In this document: piece by piece, positions 51,959 through 59,571 of the stretch
How the letters are laid out: the number at the start of each line of letters is the position of its first letter
Position numbering within the stretch: the first letter of the stretch is position 1
Assembly: GCA_016180815.1 (NCBI GenBank)
Contig: JACPAN010000007.1
Coordinates: forward strand, 1-64,000
Length of the DNA stretch: 64,000 nt
Direction of reading: 5' to 3'
DNA from: Elusimicrobiota bacterium
Lineage (GTDB): Bacteria > Elusimicrobiota > Elusimicrobia > JACQPE01
Program-made: the position numbers and the translations under genes
The notes under the pieces: model-generated
Told to the model about the DNA's origin: nothing
The model's input: only the letters and a program-made list of their open reading frames with translations
Databases searched by the model: none

Positions 51959-52035
51959 GTCAAATTTGGTCAAAGTCGAAAATCGTAAAAGTGCTGATTT
52001 TCAGGGAGTTTCAATATCCGTCAAAGGCCGTCAAA
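51959..52035 (-). repeat. TTTGAC and TTTGACGG repeats at 10-bp spacing
   Basis: On the minus strand TTTGACGG starts at 52035 and 52025, and TTTGAC at 51974 and 51964. The 10-bp phase equals that of the other ACG arrays. These sit between the arm-like pair and the attachment repeat, so they could be integrase or excisionase sites or an operator. Confidence 0.6.
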
Positions 52036-52049
52036 GTGGGGTGAGGCCC

Positions 52050-52086
52050 TTAAAAGTCGGATGCTCTACCACTGAGCTACGGGCCC
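52050..52086 (-). repeat. Attachment-site repeat: 5' half of tRNA-Lys(TTT), copy A
   Basis: Identical over 37 bp to copy B, ending at tRNA position 38 in the anticodon loop. Directly after it the sequence turns to GGGCCTCACCCC instead of the tRNA 3' stem. Forms the right end of the 8.5-kb element, beyond which the MoeZ gene ends at 52182. Confidence 0.85.
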
Positions 52087-52150
52087 TTAAGGAAGCCCCA
52101 TTTTACCCAATAACCCGGCGATGATGAAGCTCGCTAAAGCTGGAAATTTA

Positions 52151-52175
52151 GGGCTTGTTCCCGGATTCGTTTGAT
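52151..52175 (-). pseudogene. Short remnant of an AbiEii-type gene 3' end
   Basis: 25 bp identical to 47237-47261, the last codons of abiEii, and in the same sense it encodes IKRIREQA. It is outside the element, between copy A and the moeZ stop. No more of the gene is present; likely scar from an earlier insertion. Confidence 0.5.
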
Positions 52176-52181
52176 CGCGGG

Positions 52182-53282
52182 TTAGATGGGCAAGACGGCG
52201 AAGCCGCCCTTTAAATTTCGAACGTTCGTTATGCCTAACGATTTAAGCAAGGTGACGGCATAGGCGCTTCTTGATCCGCTCCGGCAATAAACCACGATCT
52301 CTTTGTCTCCGTCTATTTCTTTAATCCGATCGGCAAGCTGCCCAAGAGGAATGTGCAACGCATCGGGCAGGTGGCCAAGCGCCCATTCAGCATCTTCCCT
52401 GACATCAAGCAGAACGAATCGTTCTCTTTGCTCTAGTTTTTCCTTGAGCTCATGCGGATTGATTTCTTCACCGCCGCTGCGGTGTTTTTCACCGCTGCAA
52501 CCAGGAATCCGGTCCAACTTATTCAATATGCCGCGGCCGGAGCAGACGCAATTTTTGGATTTCGTGATTCTAAACTCGCGCCATTTCATTGTTAAAGCGT
52601 CGAAATGAAGCAATGCCCCTAACAACGGACGTCCGACGCCGGCCGCAAGTTTGATCACTTCAAGCGCCTGCATGGTTCCCATGATTCCGGGCAAGACGCC
52701 CAAGACACCGCTTTGCGCGCAATTGGGCGCGGCCCCCTCCGGCGGCGCTTCGGGATAAAGGCATCGGTAGCAGGGTCCGCGGCTCGCGTCAAAAACGCTC
52801 AGACGTCCCTCGAACTGAAAAACACTGGCCCAAACATTCGGCTTGCCGAGCGCAACAGCGACGTCGTTGATGAGGTATCGCGACGGAAAATTGTCCGTGC
52901 CGTCAATCAGAATATCGTATCCCGAGGCGATGGGGAGGGCATTTTGAGCGTCAAAAAGCCCGGCGTGAACATTGACTTTAATATGGGGGTTGATCGACTC
53001 AAGGCGCTTTTTGGCGACTTCCAGCTTGGGCTTGCCGATATCGCCATGCTCGAAAAGTGTTTGCCGGTGCAAATTACTGGCGTCGACGTTATCGCCGTCA
53101 ACCAAACCGATGGTCCCGATGCCGGCCCGCGCCAAATAATTCGCGCAAGGAGAACCCAGGCCGCCGGCGCCGATTAAAAGCGCTTTAGACGCCTTGAGCT
53201 TGCGCTGCCCGGAAAGCCCCAGCTCGGGAATCATCAACTGCCGCGAGTATAAGGACAGCTCGTCGCGATTGAGCTCATCCAT
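52182..53282 (-). CDS. moeZ: MoeB/ThiF-type adenylyltransferase fused to rhodanese (MoeZ-like)
   Basis: 366 residues from ATG 53282 (frame runs further upstream inside tatC). The E1-like half has KALLIGAGGLGSPCANYLAR (ATP loop), VDGDNVDASNLHRQTLF, FPSRYLINDVAVALGKPNVW and the zinc pairs CYRC and CVCSG. The rhodanese half ends with active Cys in VVYCRSGSRSAYA. MoeB adenylates the C-terminal GlyGly of MoaD; the rhodanese passes sulfur to it. Last gene of the cluster, overlapping tatC by 8 bp. Confidence 0.9.
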   Translation of the reverse strand: MDELNRDELSLYSRQLMIPELGLSGQRKLKASKALLIGAGGLGSPCANYLARAGIGTIGLVDGDNVDASNLHRQTLFEHGDIGKPKLEVAKKRLESINPHIKVNVHAGLFDAQNALPIASGYDILIDGTDNFPSRYLINDVAVALGKPNVWASVFQFEGRLSVFDASRGPCYRCLYPEAPPEGAAPNCAQSGVLGVLPGIMGTMQALEVIKLAAGVGRPLLGALLHFDALTMKWREFRITKSKNCVCSGRGILNKLDRIPGCSGEKHRSGGEEINPHELKEKLEQRERFVLLDVREDAEWALGHLPDALHIPLGQLADRIKEIDGDKEIVVYCRSGSRSAYAVTLLKSLGITNVRNLKGGFAVLPI

Positions 53283-54021
53283 GATTGTTCTCCCAGCCGG
53301 GGGCTGCCACGCCGGCCGGTTTTTCCGCGGGGCACAACCAGCGCACCAAAAAAATCGAGCCTTCATAAAGCAGCAGCGTCGGGAAAGCCAAAAGCAATTG
53401 AGAAAAAACATCGGGGCCCGGCGTCAGCACGGCGGCGGCCGCAACAATGCCGAGATAAACGGTTTTTCTGTAAGCCGTCAGCTTAAAGGCGTCGACGATG
53501 CCTAATTTCCCCAGGAAAAGAACGACCAGGGGCAATTGAAACAACAGCCCGAAAGCCGCGGCCAGAAACAACAAAAATTCTACATAGGAACCGATGGTGA
53601 TCATGGGGCGAAGCCCTGCCGAGCCGAATCCAAGCAAAAATTTGGCGGCCGTGGGCGCGACGCCCCCCAAAGCCAACGCCGTTCCGGAAACGAACAATCC
53701 GTAAGAAGCCGGCACAATCCACCGCAGCAGTTTCCTCTCATTGTCCGTCAGCCCCAGAGCAACGAATCGCCACGCTTCAAAGAGAAGAACCGGGAGGGAC
53801 AAAAACAAACCCAAGAAAAAAGCGATTTTAAGCCGCGCCAGGAACGCTTCCGCGGGCTTGAGGAAAACCAAGCCGCCCGTGCCCTGGGCCAAACGGTCGA
53901 TGATCTGCGGAGAAAAATGATAGGCGATCGCGGAAAAAATAACGACGGCAACGATGATAATCCACAGCCGCTGCCGCAATTCTTCCAGATGCCCGACTAA
54001 AGACAAGGGCTCGTTATTCAT
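53275..54021 (-). CDS. tatC: Sec-independent protein translocase TatC
   Basis: 248 residues with six membrane segments and the family's conserved N-terminal HLEELRQRLW, first periplasmic loop FLKPAEAFLARLKIAFFLGL, then FGLLFQLPLVVLFL. TatC recognises twin-arginine signals of folded enzymes. Overlaps the TauE-like gene (ATGA) and moeZ, so it is part of the molybdoenzyme operon. Confidence 0.95.
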   Translation of the reverse strand: MNNEPLSLVGHLEELRQRLWIIIVAVVIFSAIAYHFSPQIIDRLAQGTGGLVFLKPAEAFLARLKIAFFLGLFLSLPVLLFEAWRFVALGLTDNERKLLRWIVPASYGLFVSGTALALGGVAPTAAKFLLGFGSAGLRPMITIGSYVEFLLFLAAAFGLLFQLPLVVLFLGKLGIVDAFKLTAYRKTVYLGIVAAAAVLTPGPDVFSQLLLAFPTLLLYEGSIFLVRWLCPAEKPAGVAAPGWENNHG

Positions 54022-54764
54022 GACATCATCGCCACCTTGAACATCTTATAGGCCGCGACCGCCAAAACCCCGGCCAAGGCGCGCCGCAGCGTCATTTCCC
54101 CGAAACGGCGGGCGCCGAAATTCGCGCCAATGGCGCCCCCGAGAAACGCGGCAAAAATCAAAGGCCCGAGCCCGCTGACGTCGAAATGATGGCGGGCGAT
54201 ATGGCCGTAAAGCCCGGCCGCAGAATTGACCCAGATGAAGCAGGCGGAAACCGCGGCCGTGCGCTTGGCGTCGGCCCAACGCATCAAAAGAATAATGGGG
54301 CTGAGAAAAATCCCGCCGCCGACGCCCACGATGCCGGATACCAAGCCGATGCCCGCGCCCACGGGCAGCGCAACGCTCAGGCGAGGGGATCGCAACGAAT
54401 CATCCTCGCCGCGCCTGATGCCGGCCAAGGCAAGGCGGATCGCGGCGAAAAGCAGCGCCCCCATCAACAGCCAGGAATAAAGCCGCACCGGAACCTGCAG
54501 CATCCCGCCCAAAAAAGCCGCAGGGATCGAAGCCGCGGCAAAAGGCCAAAACAGCCTAGACGAAAAATAGCCGGCCCGCCGGTAAGAATAAAAGGCGGTC
54601 CCGGCAACCAGCAGGTTAAGAACCAACGCACCCGGAGCCATTTCCTTGGGCGCGAAACCGAACAGCGCCAGCACCGCCAAATACCCGGATGCCCCGCCGT
54701 GGCCCACGGAGGAATAAAGAATAGCCACGATAAAAATAAGTACGGCGATGATCGGATCATCCAT
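54018..54764 (-). CDS. TauE/SafE-family membrane protein
   Basis: 248 residues with seven or eight hydrophobic segments and the repeated family motif: HGGASGYLAVLALFGF near residue 22 and GIVGVGGGIFLSPIIL near 135 (GxGGGxxxxP). These transport sulfur-containing or other small anions. Here it lies between moaA and tatC in the molybdopterin cluster, which may mean sulfite/sulfur-compound or anion removal. Substrate not known. Confidence 0.85.
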   Translation of the reverse strand: MDDPIIAVLIFIVAILYSSVGHGGASGYLAVLALFGFAPKEMAPGALVLNLLVAGTAFYSYRRAGYFSSRLFWPFAAASIPAAFLGGMLQVPVRLYSWLLMGALLFAAIRLALAGIRRGEDDSLRSPRLSVALPVGAGIGLVSGIVGVGGGIFLSPIILLMRWADAKRTAAVSACFIWVNSAAGLYGHIARHHFDVSGLGPLIFAAFLGGAIGANFGARRFGEMTLRRALAGVLAVAAYKMFKVAMMS

Positions 54765-54773
54765 AACCGTTGC

Positions 54774-55787
54774 TTAGCCTCCGAGCGAGCACATAAAAGC
54801 CTCGCGGACCATGCCCGCCTCCATATGATGACGCTCAGGCTTGATCAAAACCGCTTTTTCGATCAAACCCTGAATCTCCCGGTCCGAAGCCCCGTTCCTC
54901 ATGGCCTTGCCCAAATCGACGTTCAAATCCGAGGCCAAACACGGATGAAGATTTCCGGATGAGGTCAAGCGCAAGCGATTGCAGCGGTTGCAGAAATTGC
55001 AGCTCAAAGCGCTGATGAAACCGACGCTGCCTAAACTGCCCGGGGCCTTGTAGTAAAGAGCCGGCCCCCACCCCTTGGGGCATTCATCCGGCGGCAACAG
55101 CTCAAGCTCGCCGCAGGCCGCTTTAATATCGTTAAGAGAAACCCATGTCGCCCGGCTGAAAAACCCGGTCTCTCCGATGGGCATCAGTTCAATGAACCGG
55201 ACATGAACGGGCAAATTCCTGGTTAACGCCACAAAATCGCTGATTTCATCGTCATTCGTCCCCCTCATGACCACGACATTGATTTTGACTGGGTCAAACC
55301 CGATTTCCAAAGCGCCCCTCAAGCCTTGAAAAACGTCCTCGATATTCCCGTAGCGCGTAATCGTCTTGAATTTTTGCTCATTAAGCGTGTCGAGGCTGAT
55401 ATTGACGCGCCGAAGCCCGGCGCTCCACAGTCCGCGGTACATGCCGGAAAACAGCACGCCGTTGGTTGACAGAGAAACATCCGCAATCCCCGGTATTTCG
55501 ATCAATTGCCGGATAAGATCGACGACCCCGGGGCGCACCAAGGGCTCGCCGCCGGTCACCCGCACCTTGGAAATGCCCATTTGCGACGCGATGCGAATCA
55601 AGCGCAGGATTTCTTCATCGTTGAGAATCTCAATGGAATCCTTAAAGCGGTAACCATCAGCCGGCAAACAATAAACGCAGCGAAGATTGCACCTGTCCGT
55701 TACGGAGAGGCGCAGATAATCAATCCGGCGTCCAAGAGAATCAACGACGAATCGATGGTTCTTCTTGAAGTTTTCCAGCTCGTTCAT
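54774..55787 (-). CDS. moaA: GTP 3',8-cyclase MoaA (radical SAM)
   Basis: 337 residues. Radical-SAM cluster DRCNLRCVYC with Cys33, Cys37 and Cys40; SAM-binding RVTGGEPLVRPG; LSTNG; C-terminal second cluster CNFCNRCNRLRL with Cys from LHPCLA. The C-terminal GlyGly (SLGG) needed for activity is present. Start ATG at 55787 overlaps the mobA 3' end. First step of molybdopterin synthesis. Confidence 0.96.
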   Translation of the reverse strand: MNELENFKKNHRFVVDSLGRRIDYLRLSVTDRCNLRCVYCLPADGYRFKDSIEILNDEEILRLIRIASQMGISKVRVTGGEPLVRPGVVDLIRQLIEIPGIADVSLSTNGVLFSGMYRGLWSAGLRRVNISLDTLNEQKFKTITRYGNIEDVFQGLRGALEIGFDPVKINVVVMRGTNDDEISDFVALTRNLPVHVRFIELMPIGETGFFSRATWVSLNDIKAACGELELLPPDECPKGWGPALYYKAPGSLGSVGFISALSCNFCNRCNRLRLTSSGNLHPCLASDLNVDLGKAMRNGASDREIQGLIEKAVLIKPERHHMEAGMVREAFMCSLGG

Positions 55788-56361
55788 AATCCTCCCAAGT
55801 GTCCAAATCTAAAAAAGACAATCCATGAGGGTCGATTTTCCGGACTTCGTTTTCGCTCAGCACCGAAGCGTTGACGTTCCTTAAGATGGTTTCGATGGAG
55901 TCGCCCGCAGCCAGGCCCGCGTTGATCGCGGCTAGGCAGCGTTTGGAATAAAAACCGAAAAAAGGCTGAATTTTCCCGTTCCACAAACCGATGGCTGCGG
56001 ACCGGCCCTGATACGCCTGCCAGAGAGCGTTGATCAGCCCGGCATTGGGAAACGGCATATCGCAGGCCGTCACAAAATTCGCCCATGTCGGCGAGGCGCG
56101 CAACCCGGCCTGAAAACCGCTCAAAGGATGGACGCTGCGCTCAAGATCAGCCACCACGGAAGCGGCGTCGCTTCTCAGGCGCGCATAGACCTGTTTATCT
56201 TTGGCGACTACGATTACTCTGGGGAATATTTCCCTCAAACGCCCGATCACCCATTCAATCAAGGTCGCGCCCCGCCACGGGGCCAGCGCCTTATTGCTGC
56301 CGAACCTGGAACTCAGGCCTCCGGCAAGAATAATGGCCGTCGCCTTTTCTACTTTAACCAT
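55741..56361 (-). CDS. mobA: Molybdenum cofactor guanylyltransferase MobA
   Basis: 206 residues. The nucleotide-binding loop ILAGGLSSRFGSNKALAPW (11-29) and FVTACDMPFPN (Asp for Mg) match MobA. It attaches GMP to Mo-molybdopterin, giving the bis-MGD form used by DMSO-reductase-family enzymes, which fits the alpha subunit here. Overlaps moeA by 13 bp and moaA by 47 bp. Confidence 0.92.
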   Translation of the reverse strand: MVKVEKATAIILAGGLSSRFGSNKALAPWRGATLIEWVIGRLREIFPRVIVVAKDKQVYARLRSDAASVVADLERSVHPLSGFQAGLRASPTWANFVTACDMPFPNAGLINALWQAYQGRSAAIGLWNGKIQPFFGFYSKRCLAAINAGLAAGDSIETILRNVNASVLSENEVRKIDPHGLSFLDLDTWEDYERAGKLQEEPSIRR

Positions 56362-57566
56362 TTGAAGGCCAGCTTCTCCCCTTTTTTGACCACGGCTGTT
56401 CCCTCCCGGACGACAGCCAGGGCATTGGCTTGAACCGCCATGGCGATCATGGCCGAACCCTGCGGCCGGATGACATGAAGATGAAACCGGCCGTTTTCTT
56501 GATAGGCTTGCGAAAAAAGAAAATGGCGGCGCTCATGATCCCTGATGCGCTGATCCTCATCAACCATGCCTTCCAGATGCCAGGAGGGATGCTTGATTTT
56601 ATGACCATGCATTCTTTCGATGGCCGGCCTGAGGAACTCCTCGAGGCAAACCAACGTGGACACAGGGTTGCCGGGCACGCCGAACACAATGCGCCCGTCA
56701 AGGATGCCGAAGAGCAGAGGTTTCCCCGGCTTCATGGCCACCCGCCAGAAAACCGTTTCCATGCCCATTTTTTCAAGGATGGATTTCGTGTAGTCGAAAT
56801 CGCCCACCGAAACCCCGCCGGAAACGATCATGAGATCGGCCCGGTCGATGCCGTTGCGAAAAGCTTTTTCCAGTTTCTGCGGATGATCCGGTGCGATCCC
56901 CAATTCAACCGTCATCGCGCCCCACCTTTTTAGCGCAGCGGCAATGGCCGGCGTGTTCGAATTTCTAATTTGCGCGGGACCGAGCGTGGGTCGGTCAAAC
57001 GCCACCAGTTCATCGCCGGTAGCCACGATCGCGACCCTCGGCCTGCGGACCACGCTCAAGCTCGTGATGCCCTGGGCCGCCAACAAGGCCACTTCGTAGG
57101 GCCTAATCAAACTGCCGGCTTTGAGGATCAAACTTCCTTTGGCGACATCCTCTCCCGCAGGCCGCACATTCTCCCCCCGCGCCACCTTGCGCATGACGCG
57201 AACGCAACCGGCGTTTTCTTCGGTATGCTCCCTCATAACCACCGCGTCCGCGCCTGAAGGGATCGGCGCGCCGGTCATGATCTTGACGGCCTGCCCCCGC
57301 TCAAGCTCAACGCGGGATAAGCTTCCCGCGCGCACTGTTTCGCTGAGTTTCAAGATTACCGGCTTCTTCAAAGAAGCTCCTCCAAGGTCCTGAGTCTTGA
57401 CCGCAAAACCGTCCATCGCGGAATTATCGAACGGCGGCAAATGGTCGCGGGCATGGACGTCTTGAGCGACGATGCGGCCGACGGCTTCCTCGGTAGCGAC
57501 CGCCTCGGCCGGCAACGGCGCGGTCCGGCCTAAAATGAGATCAAGGGCCTGGTCAACGCTGATCAT
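56349..57566 (-). CDS. moeA: Molybdopterin molybdenumtransferase MoeA
   Basis: 405 residues from ATG 57566 with ribosome site GGAGG. Domains: N-terminal PPFDNSAMDGFAVK (residues about 47-60), DAVVMREHTEE, VAIVATGDELV (subdomain 3) and GGVSVGDFDYTK, then C-terminal beta domain. Inserts molybdate into adenylylated molybdopterin. Overlaps mog by 14 bp. Confidence 0.95.
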   Translation of the reverse strand: MISVDQALDLILGRTAPLPAEAVATEEAVGRIVAQDVHARDHLPPFDNSAMDGFAVKTQDLGGASLKKPVILKLSETVRAGSLSRVELERGQAVKIMTGAPIPSGADAVVMREHTEENAGCVRVMRKVARGENVRPAGEDVAKGSLILKAGSLIRPYEVALLAAQGITSLSVVRRPRVAIVATGDELVAFDRPTLGPAQIRNSNTPAIAAALKRWGAMTVELGIAPDHPQKLEKAFRNGIDRADLMIVSGGVSVGDFDYTKSILEKMGMETVFWRVAMKPGKPLLFGILDGRIVFGVPGNPVSTLVCLEEFLRPAIERMHGHKIKHPSWHLEGMVDEDQRIRDHERRHFLFSQAYQENGRFHLHVIRPQGSAMIAMAVQANALAVVREGTAVVKKGEKLAFKWLK

Positions 57567-58071
57567 GAAGGACTCCCTCCTCTCGTTGATGCGCGTGCGC
57601 TTCGCCGTGAAGCATGGCCAGAGCGTGCGGAAAAATATCCGCGACGGCCCGAAGGGAATCAACGGCCCCCTCCGGGCTTCCGGGAAGATTAACGATGAGG
57701 GTTTTCCCTCTTGATCCGGCCACGGCCCTGGAAAGAATGGACAACGGCGTGATCACTAACCCTTCGATTCTCATGATTTCGCCGATGCCGGGGAGTTCCT
57801 TCGCCAGCACACGCCGGGTCGCTTCCGGAGTCACGTCCCGGGAGCCCAACCCCGTTCCGCCGGTGGTCAAAATGACGTCAAAACCTTTTTGATCGGACCA
57901 ATTAATCAACGTGGCCTCGATGACTTCGGCCAGATCGGGGATAACCGCGGTTCGCGCCACATCCCAACCTCGCTTTTGAACCTCGCCGGCCAAGGCAGGA
58001 CCGCTCCGGTCTTCATAAACACCGGCATAAGCGCGGTCGCTGATTGTTAGAACGCCTACTTTAAAGCGCAT
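57553..58071 (-). CDS. mog: Molybdopterin adenylyltransferase (MogA/MoaB family)
   Basis: 172 residues: VGVLTISDRAYAGVYEDRSG, ILTTGGTGLGSRDVTPEA, LVITPLSILSRAVAG-type end and NLPGSPEGAVDSL. The TTGGTGxxxRDVTP motif and final PGSPxG are diagnostic for MogA/MoaB. Activates molybdopterin with AMP for MoeA. Overlaps moaE by 16 bp. Confidence 0.93.
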   Translation of the reverse strand: MRFKVGVLTISDRAYAGVYEDRSGPALAGEVQKRGWDVARTAVIPDLAEVIEATLINWSDQKGFDVILTTGGTGLGSRDVTPEATRRVLAKELPGIGEIMRIEGLVITPLSILSRAVAGSRGKTLIVNLPGSPEGAVDSLRAVADIFPHALAMLHGEAHAHQREEGVLHDQR

Positions 58072-58457
58072 GTTTCAACCCCCTTAAAATCAACTTTCCA
58101 AATAGGAACGACGGCTTTGATCCGCTCAATGGCGTATTCGCACGCGGCAAAGGCCTCCCGGCGGTGAGGGGCCGCGCTGGCGATAACGACCGCGGCCTCG
58201 CCGACGGGAATCTCGCCGACGCGGTGATGGATGGCGACACGCGCTCCCCAAAGTTCGCGGCAGGACTCAACGATGCCGCGCACCGTTTTCTCCGCCATGG
58301 ACGCGTAAGCCTCGTAACAGATCGAAGCGATGGGTTTGCCGCCCTCGCTGTCGCGCACGCTGCCGATGAATGTGACTGTGGCGCCGCAAGTCGGAGAAAC
58401 CACCTGGCCGATGGCCTCTTCAAGACTTAAGGATTCACCGGTGATCTTGATGAACAC
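58056..58457 (-). CDS. moaE: Molybdopterin synthase catalytic subunit MoaE
   Basis: 133 residues from GTG 58457, one base after the moaD stop. Family features: GATVTFIGSVRDSEGG, YEAYASMAEKT, RVAIHHRVGEIPVGEAAVVI, HRREAFAACEYAIERIKA and final PIWKVDF with catalytic Lys. Forms a 2:2 complex with MoaD. Confidence 0.94.
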   Translation of the reverse strand: MFIKITGESLSLEEAIGQVVSPTCGATVTFIGSVRDSEGGKPIASICYEAYASMAEKTVRGIVESCRELWGARVAIHHRVGEIPVGEAAVVIASAAPHRREAFAACEYAIERIKAVVPIWKVDFKGVETCALK

Positions 58458-58458
58458 A

Positions 58459-58701
58459 TCAGCCTCCGCTCACCGGCGCCAAAAAGGCGATCTCATCGCC
58501 ATCCCTGACAACGCTTTGGGGCTCGGCGAATTCTTCGTTGACCGCGATCTTGATCAAGGCTAAACGGTTGTTGATCGGCGATAACTCCGGCCGCTTAAGA
58601 AAATCGTCAAGAGCCATTGGACGGCGGCCCAGCCGCACGTCCAATTCTTTGACGCCCATCCATTGAGCGCATTGGGCAAAAAACAGAAGTTTAACGGCCA
58701 T
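58459..58701 (-). CDS. moaD: Molybdopterin synthase sulfur carrier subunit MoaD
   Basis: 80 residues from ATG 58701 (27 codons of upstream frame read inside moaC are not counted). Ubiquitin-like: MAVKLLFFAQCAQWMG, DEIAFLAPVSGG. The C-terminal GlyGly is the thiocarboxylation point, used by the MoeZ-like protein. Overlaps the moaC 3' end by 11 bp. Confidence 0.9.
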   Translation of the reverse strand: MAVKLLFFAQCAQWMGVKELDVRLGRRPMALDDFLKRPELSPINNRLALIKIAVNEEFAEPQSVVRDGDEIAFLAPVSGG

Positions 58702-59173
58702 TGGACGGCCTCCGCCATAAACCTGATTTACCGCCGGTTTTCTCCAAAAGGTAAATCGGCCCGATTTCCATTGATTTATCAAGCGATTTGCACATGTCGT
58801 AAAGCGTCAGGCAGGCGACGGTTACCGCCGTCAATGCCTCCATTTCCACGCCGGTCCGGCCCTGTGTCCGGGCGATGGCCCTGGCTTCGATTTTTCCGGG
58901 GCCAGCCTTAAAAACAATATCCACACAATCCAAATTTAAGGAATGACACAGAGGAATAATTTCCGCGGTCCGCTTGGCGGCCAGGATGCCGGCTATTTTG
59001 GCGGTCGTGAGCGCGTCGCCCTTGGCGAGTTTATTCTGGAGAAGCGCTTTAATGATTTTGGGGTTAAGGCGAATTTCTCCAACGGCGATGGCCTGACGGC
59101 GGGTTGCCTTTTTGGCGCCGACATCAACCTGGGCGGCGCGCCCACTCGAATTAAAGTGAGTTAACGTGCTCAT
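58691..59173 (-). CDS. moaC: Cyclic pyranopterin monophosphate synthase MoaC
   Basis: 160 residues from ATG 59173 (GGAAAGGAGAG upstream), the normal family length; an in-frame GTG at 59191 is less likely. Motifs: LPLCHS equivalent IPLCHSLNLDCVDI, GRTGVEMEALTAVTVACLTL, YDMCKSLDK. Second step of molybdopterin synthesis. Preceded by a 160-bp structured region. Confidence 0.95.
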   Translation of the reverse strand: MSTLTHFNSSGRAAQVDVGAKKATRRQAIAVGEIRLNPKIIKALLQNKLAKGDALTTAKIAGILAAKRTAEIIPLCHSLNLDCVDIVFKAGPGKIEARAIARTQGRTGVEMEALTAVTVACLTLYDMCKSLDKSMEIGPIYLLEKTGGKSGLWRRPSNGR

Positions 59174-59337
59174 CTCTCCTTTCCAATTCACCCCGCGTTT
59201 GCCGGTTTAACCGGCGATCGCGAGGATCGGGAGGTCGGCCTTTGCGCGGCCAACCCTGTCGCCCTACACCCCGCCGGATGCGCTGTTTTCGGAACCTCGC
59301 GGGAGACGCCGGCGAGGTGTAGGGTCGGAGCTAAAAA
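59174..59337 (-). promoter_or_regulatory. Structured leader upstream of moaC (possible Moco-type riboswitch)
   Basis: The 164-bp gap between tatA and moaC can fold several stems on the minus strand: CCCTACACCTCGCCGG with CCGGCGGGGTGTAGGG (one mismatch), GGCC-GCGCAAA-GGCC followed by GACCTCCC, CGATC-CTCGC-GATCG, and GCCGGTT-A-AACCGGC ending just before the ribosome site. Position and the GGCC...GGCC plus CCTCCC elements recall Moco RNA motifs, but I cannot confirm the consensus. It may instead be a partial terminator between enzyme and cofactor genes. Confidence 0.4.
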
Positions 59338-59520
59338 CTACTTTTCTGCTTCGTCGTCTGTCTTCTTGATTTCGTCCGTTGTCTCTCGAAGTCCTTCCTT
59401 AAAGGTTCTAAAGGCCCGGCCTAAGCCGCGCGCTGCCTCGGGAATCCGCTTGGGACCGAATAAAAGAAGGGCGATCCCCCCTATCAGCAGAATTTCGGTA
59501 AAACCGACATTAGGTAACAT
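59338..59520 (-). CDS. tatA: Twin-arginine translocase subunit TatA/E
   Basis: 60 residues: one N-terminal membrane helix (VGFTEILLIGGIALLLFGP), hinge FGPKRIP, amphipathic helix EAARGLGRAFRTFKEGLRE and acidic tail. All residues of the TatA family are in place. Start has ribosome site GGAGGTG. With tatC in the same operon it supplies export for the folded molybdoenzyme. Confidence 0.93.
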   Translation of the reverse strand: MLPNVGFTEILLIGGIALLLFGPKRIPEAARGLGRAFRTFKEGLRETTDEIKKTDDEAEK

Positions 59521-59571
59521 TGATTCACCTCCACCAATACTTCTGGCAACGCTTCAGCCAAATTAAAGGCT

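Noticed and set aside
43558-52086. tRNA halves as a tRNA interrupted by a group I intron
   Set aside because: Both copies are 5' halves; no 3' half is present and the intervening DNA holds an integrase and other genes, not intron structure.
54186-54962. Long plus-strand ORF of 258 codons opposite the TauE-like gene
   Set aside because: Composition is Arg/Gln/Gly-rich with no domain; it mirrors a clear membrane protein on the other strand in GC-rich DNA.
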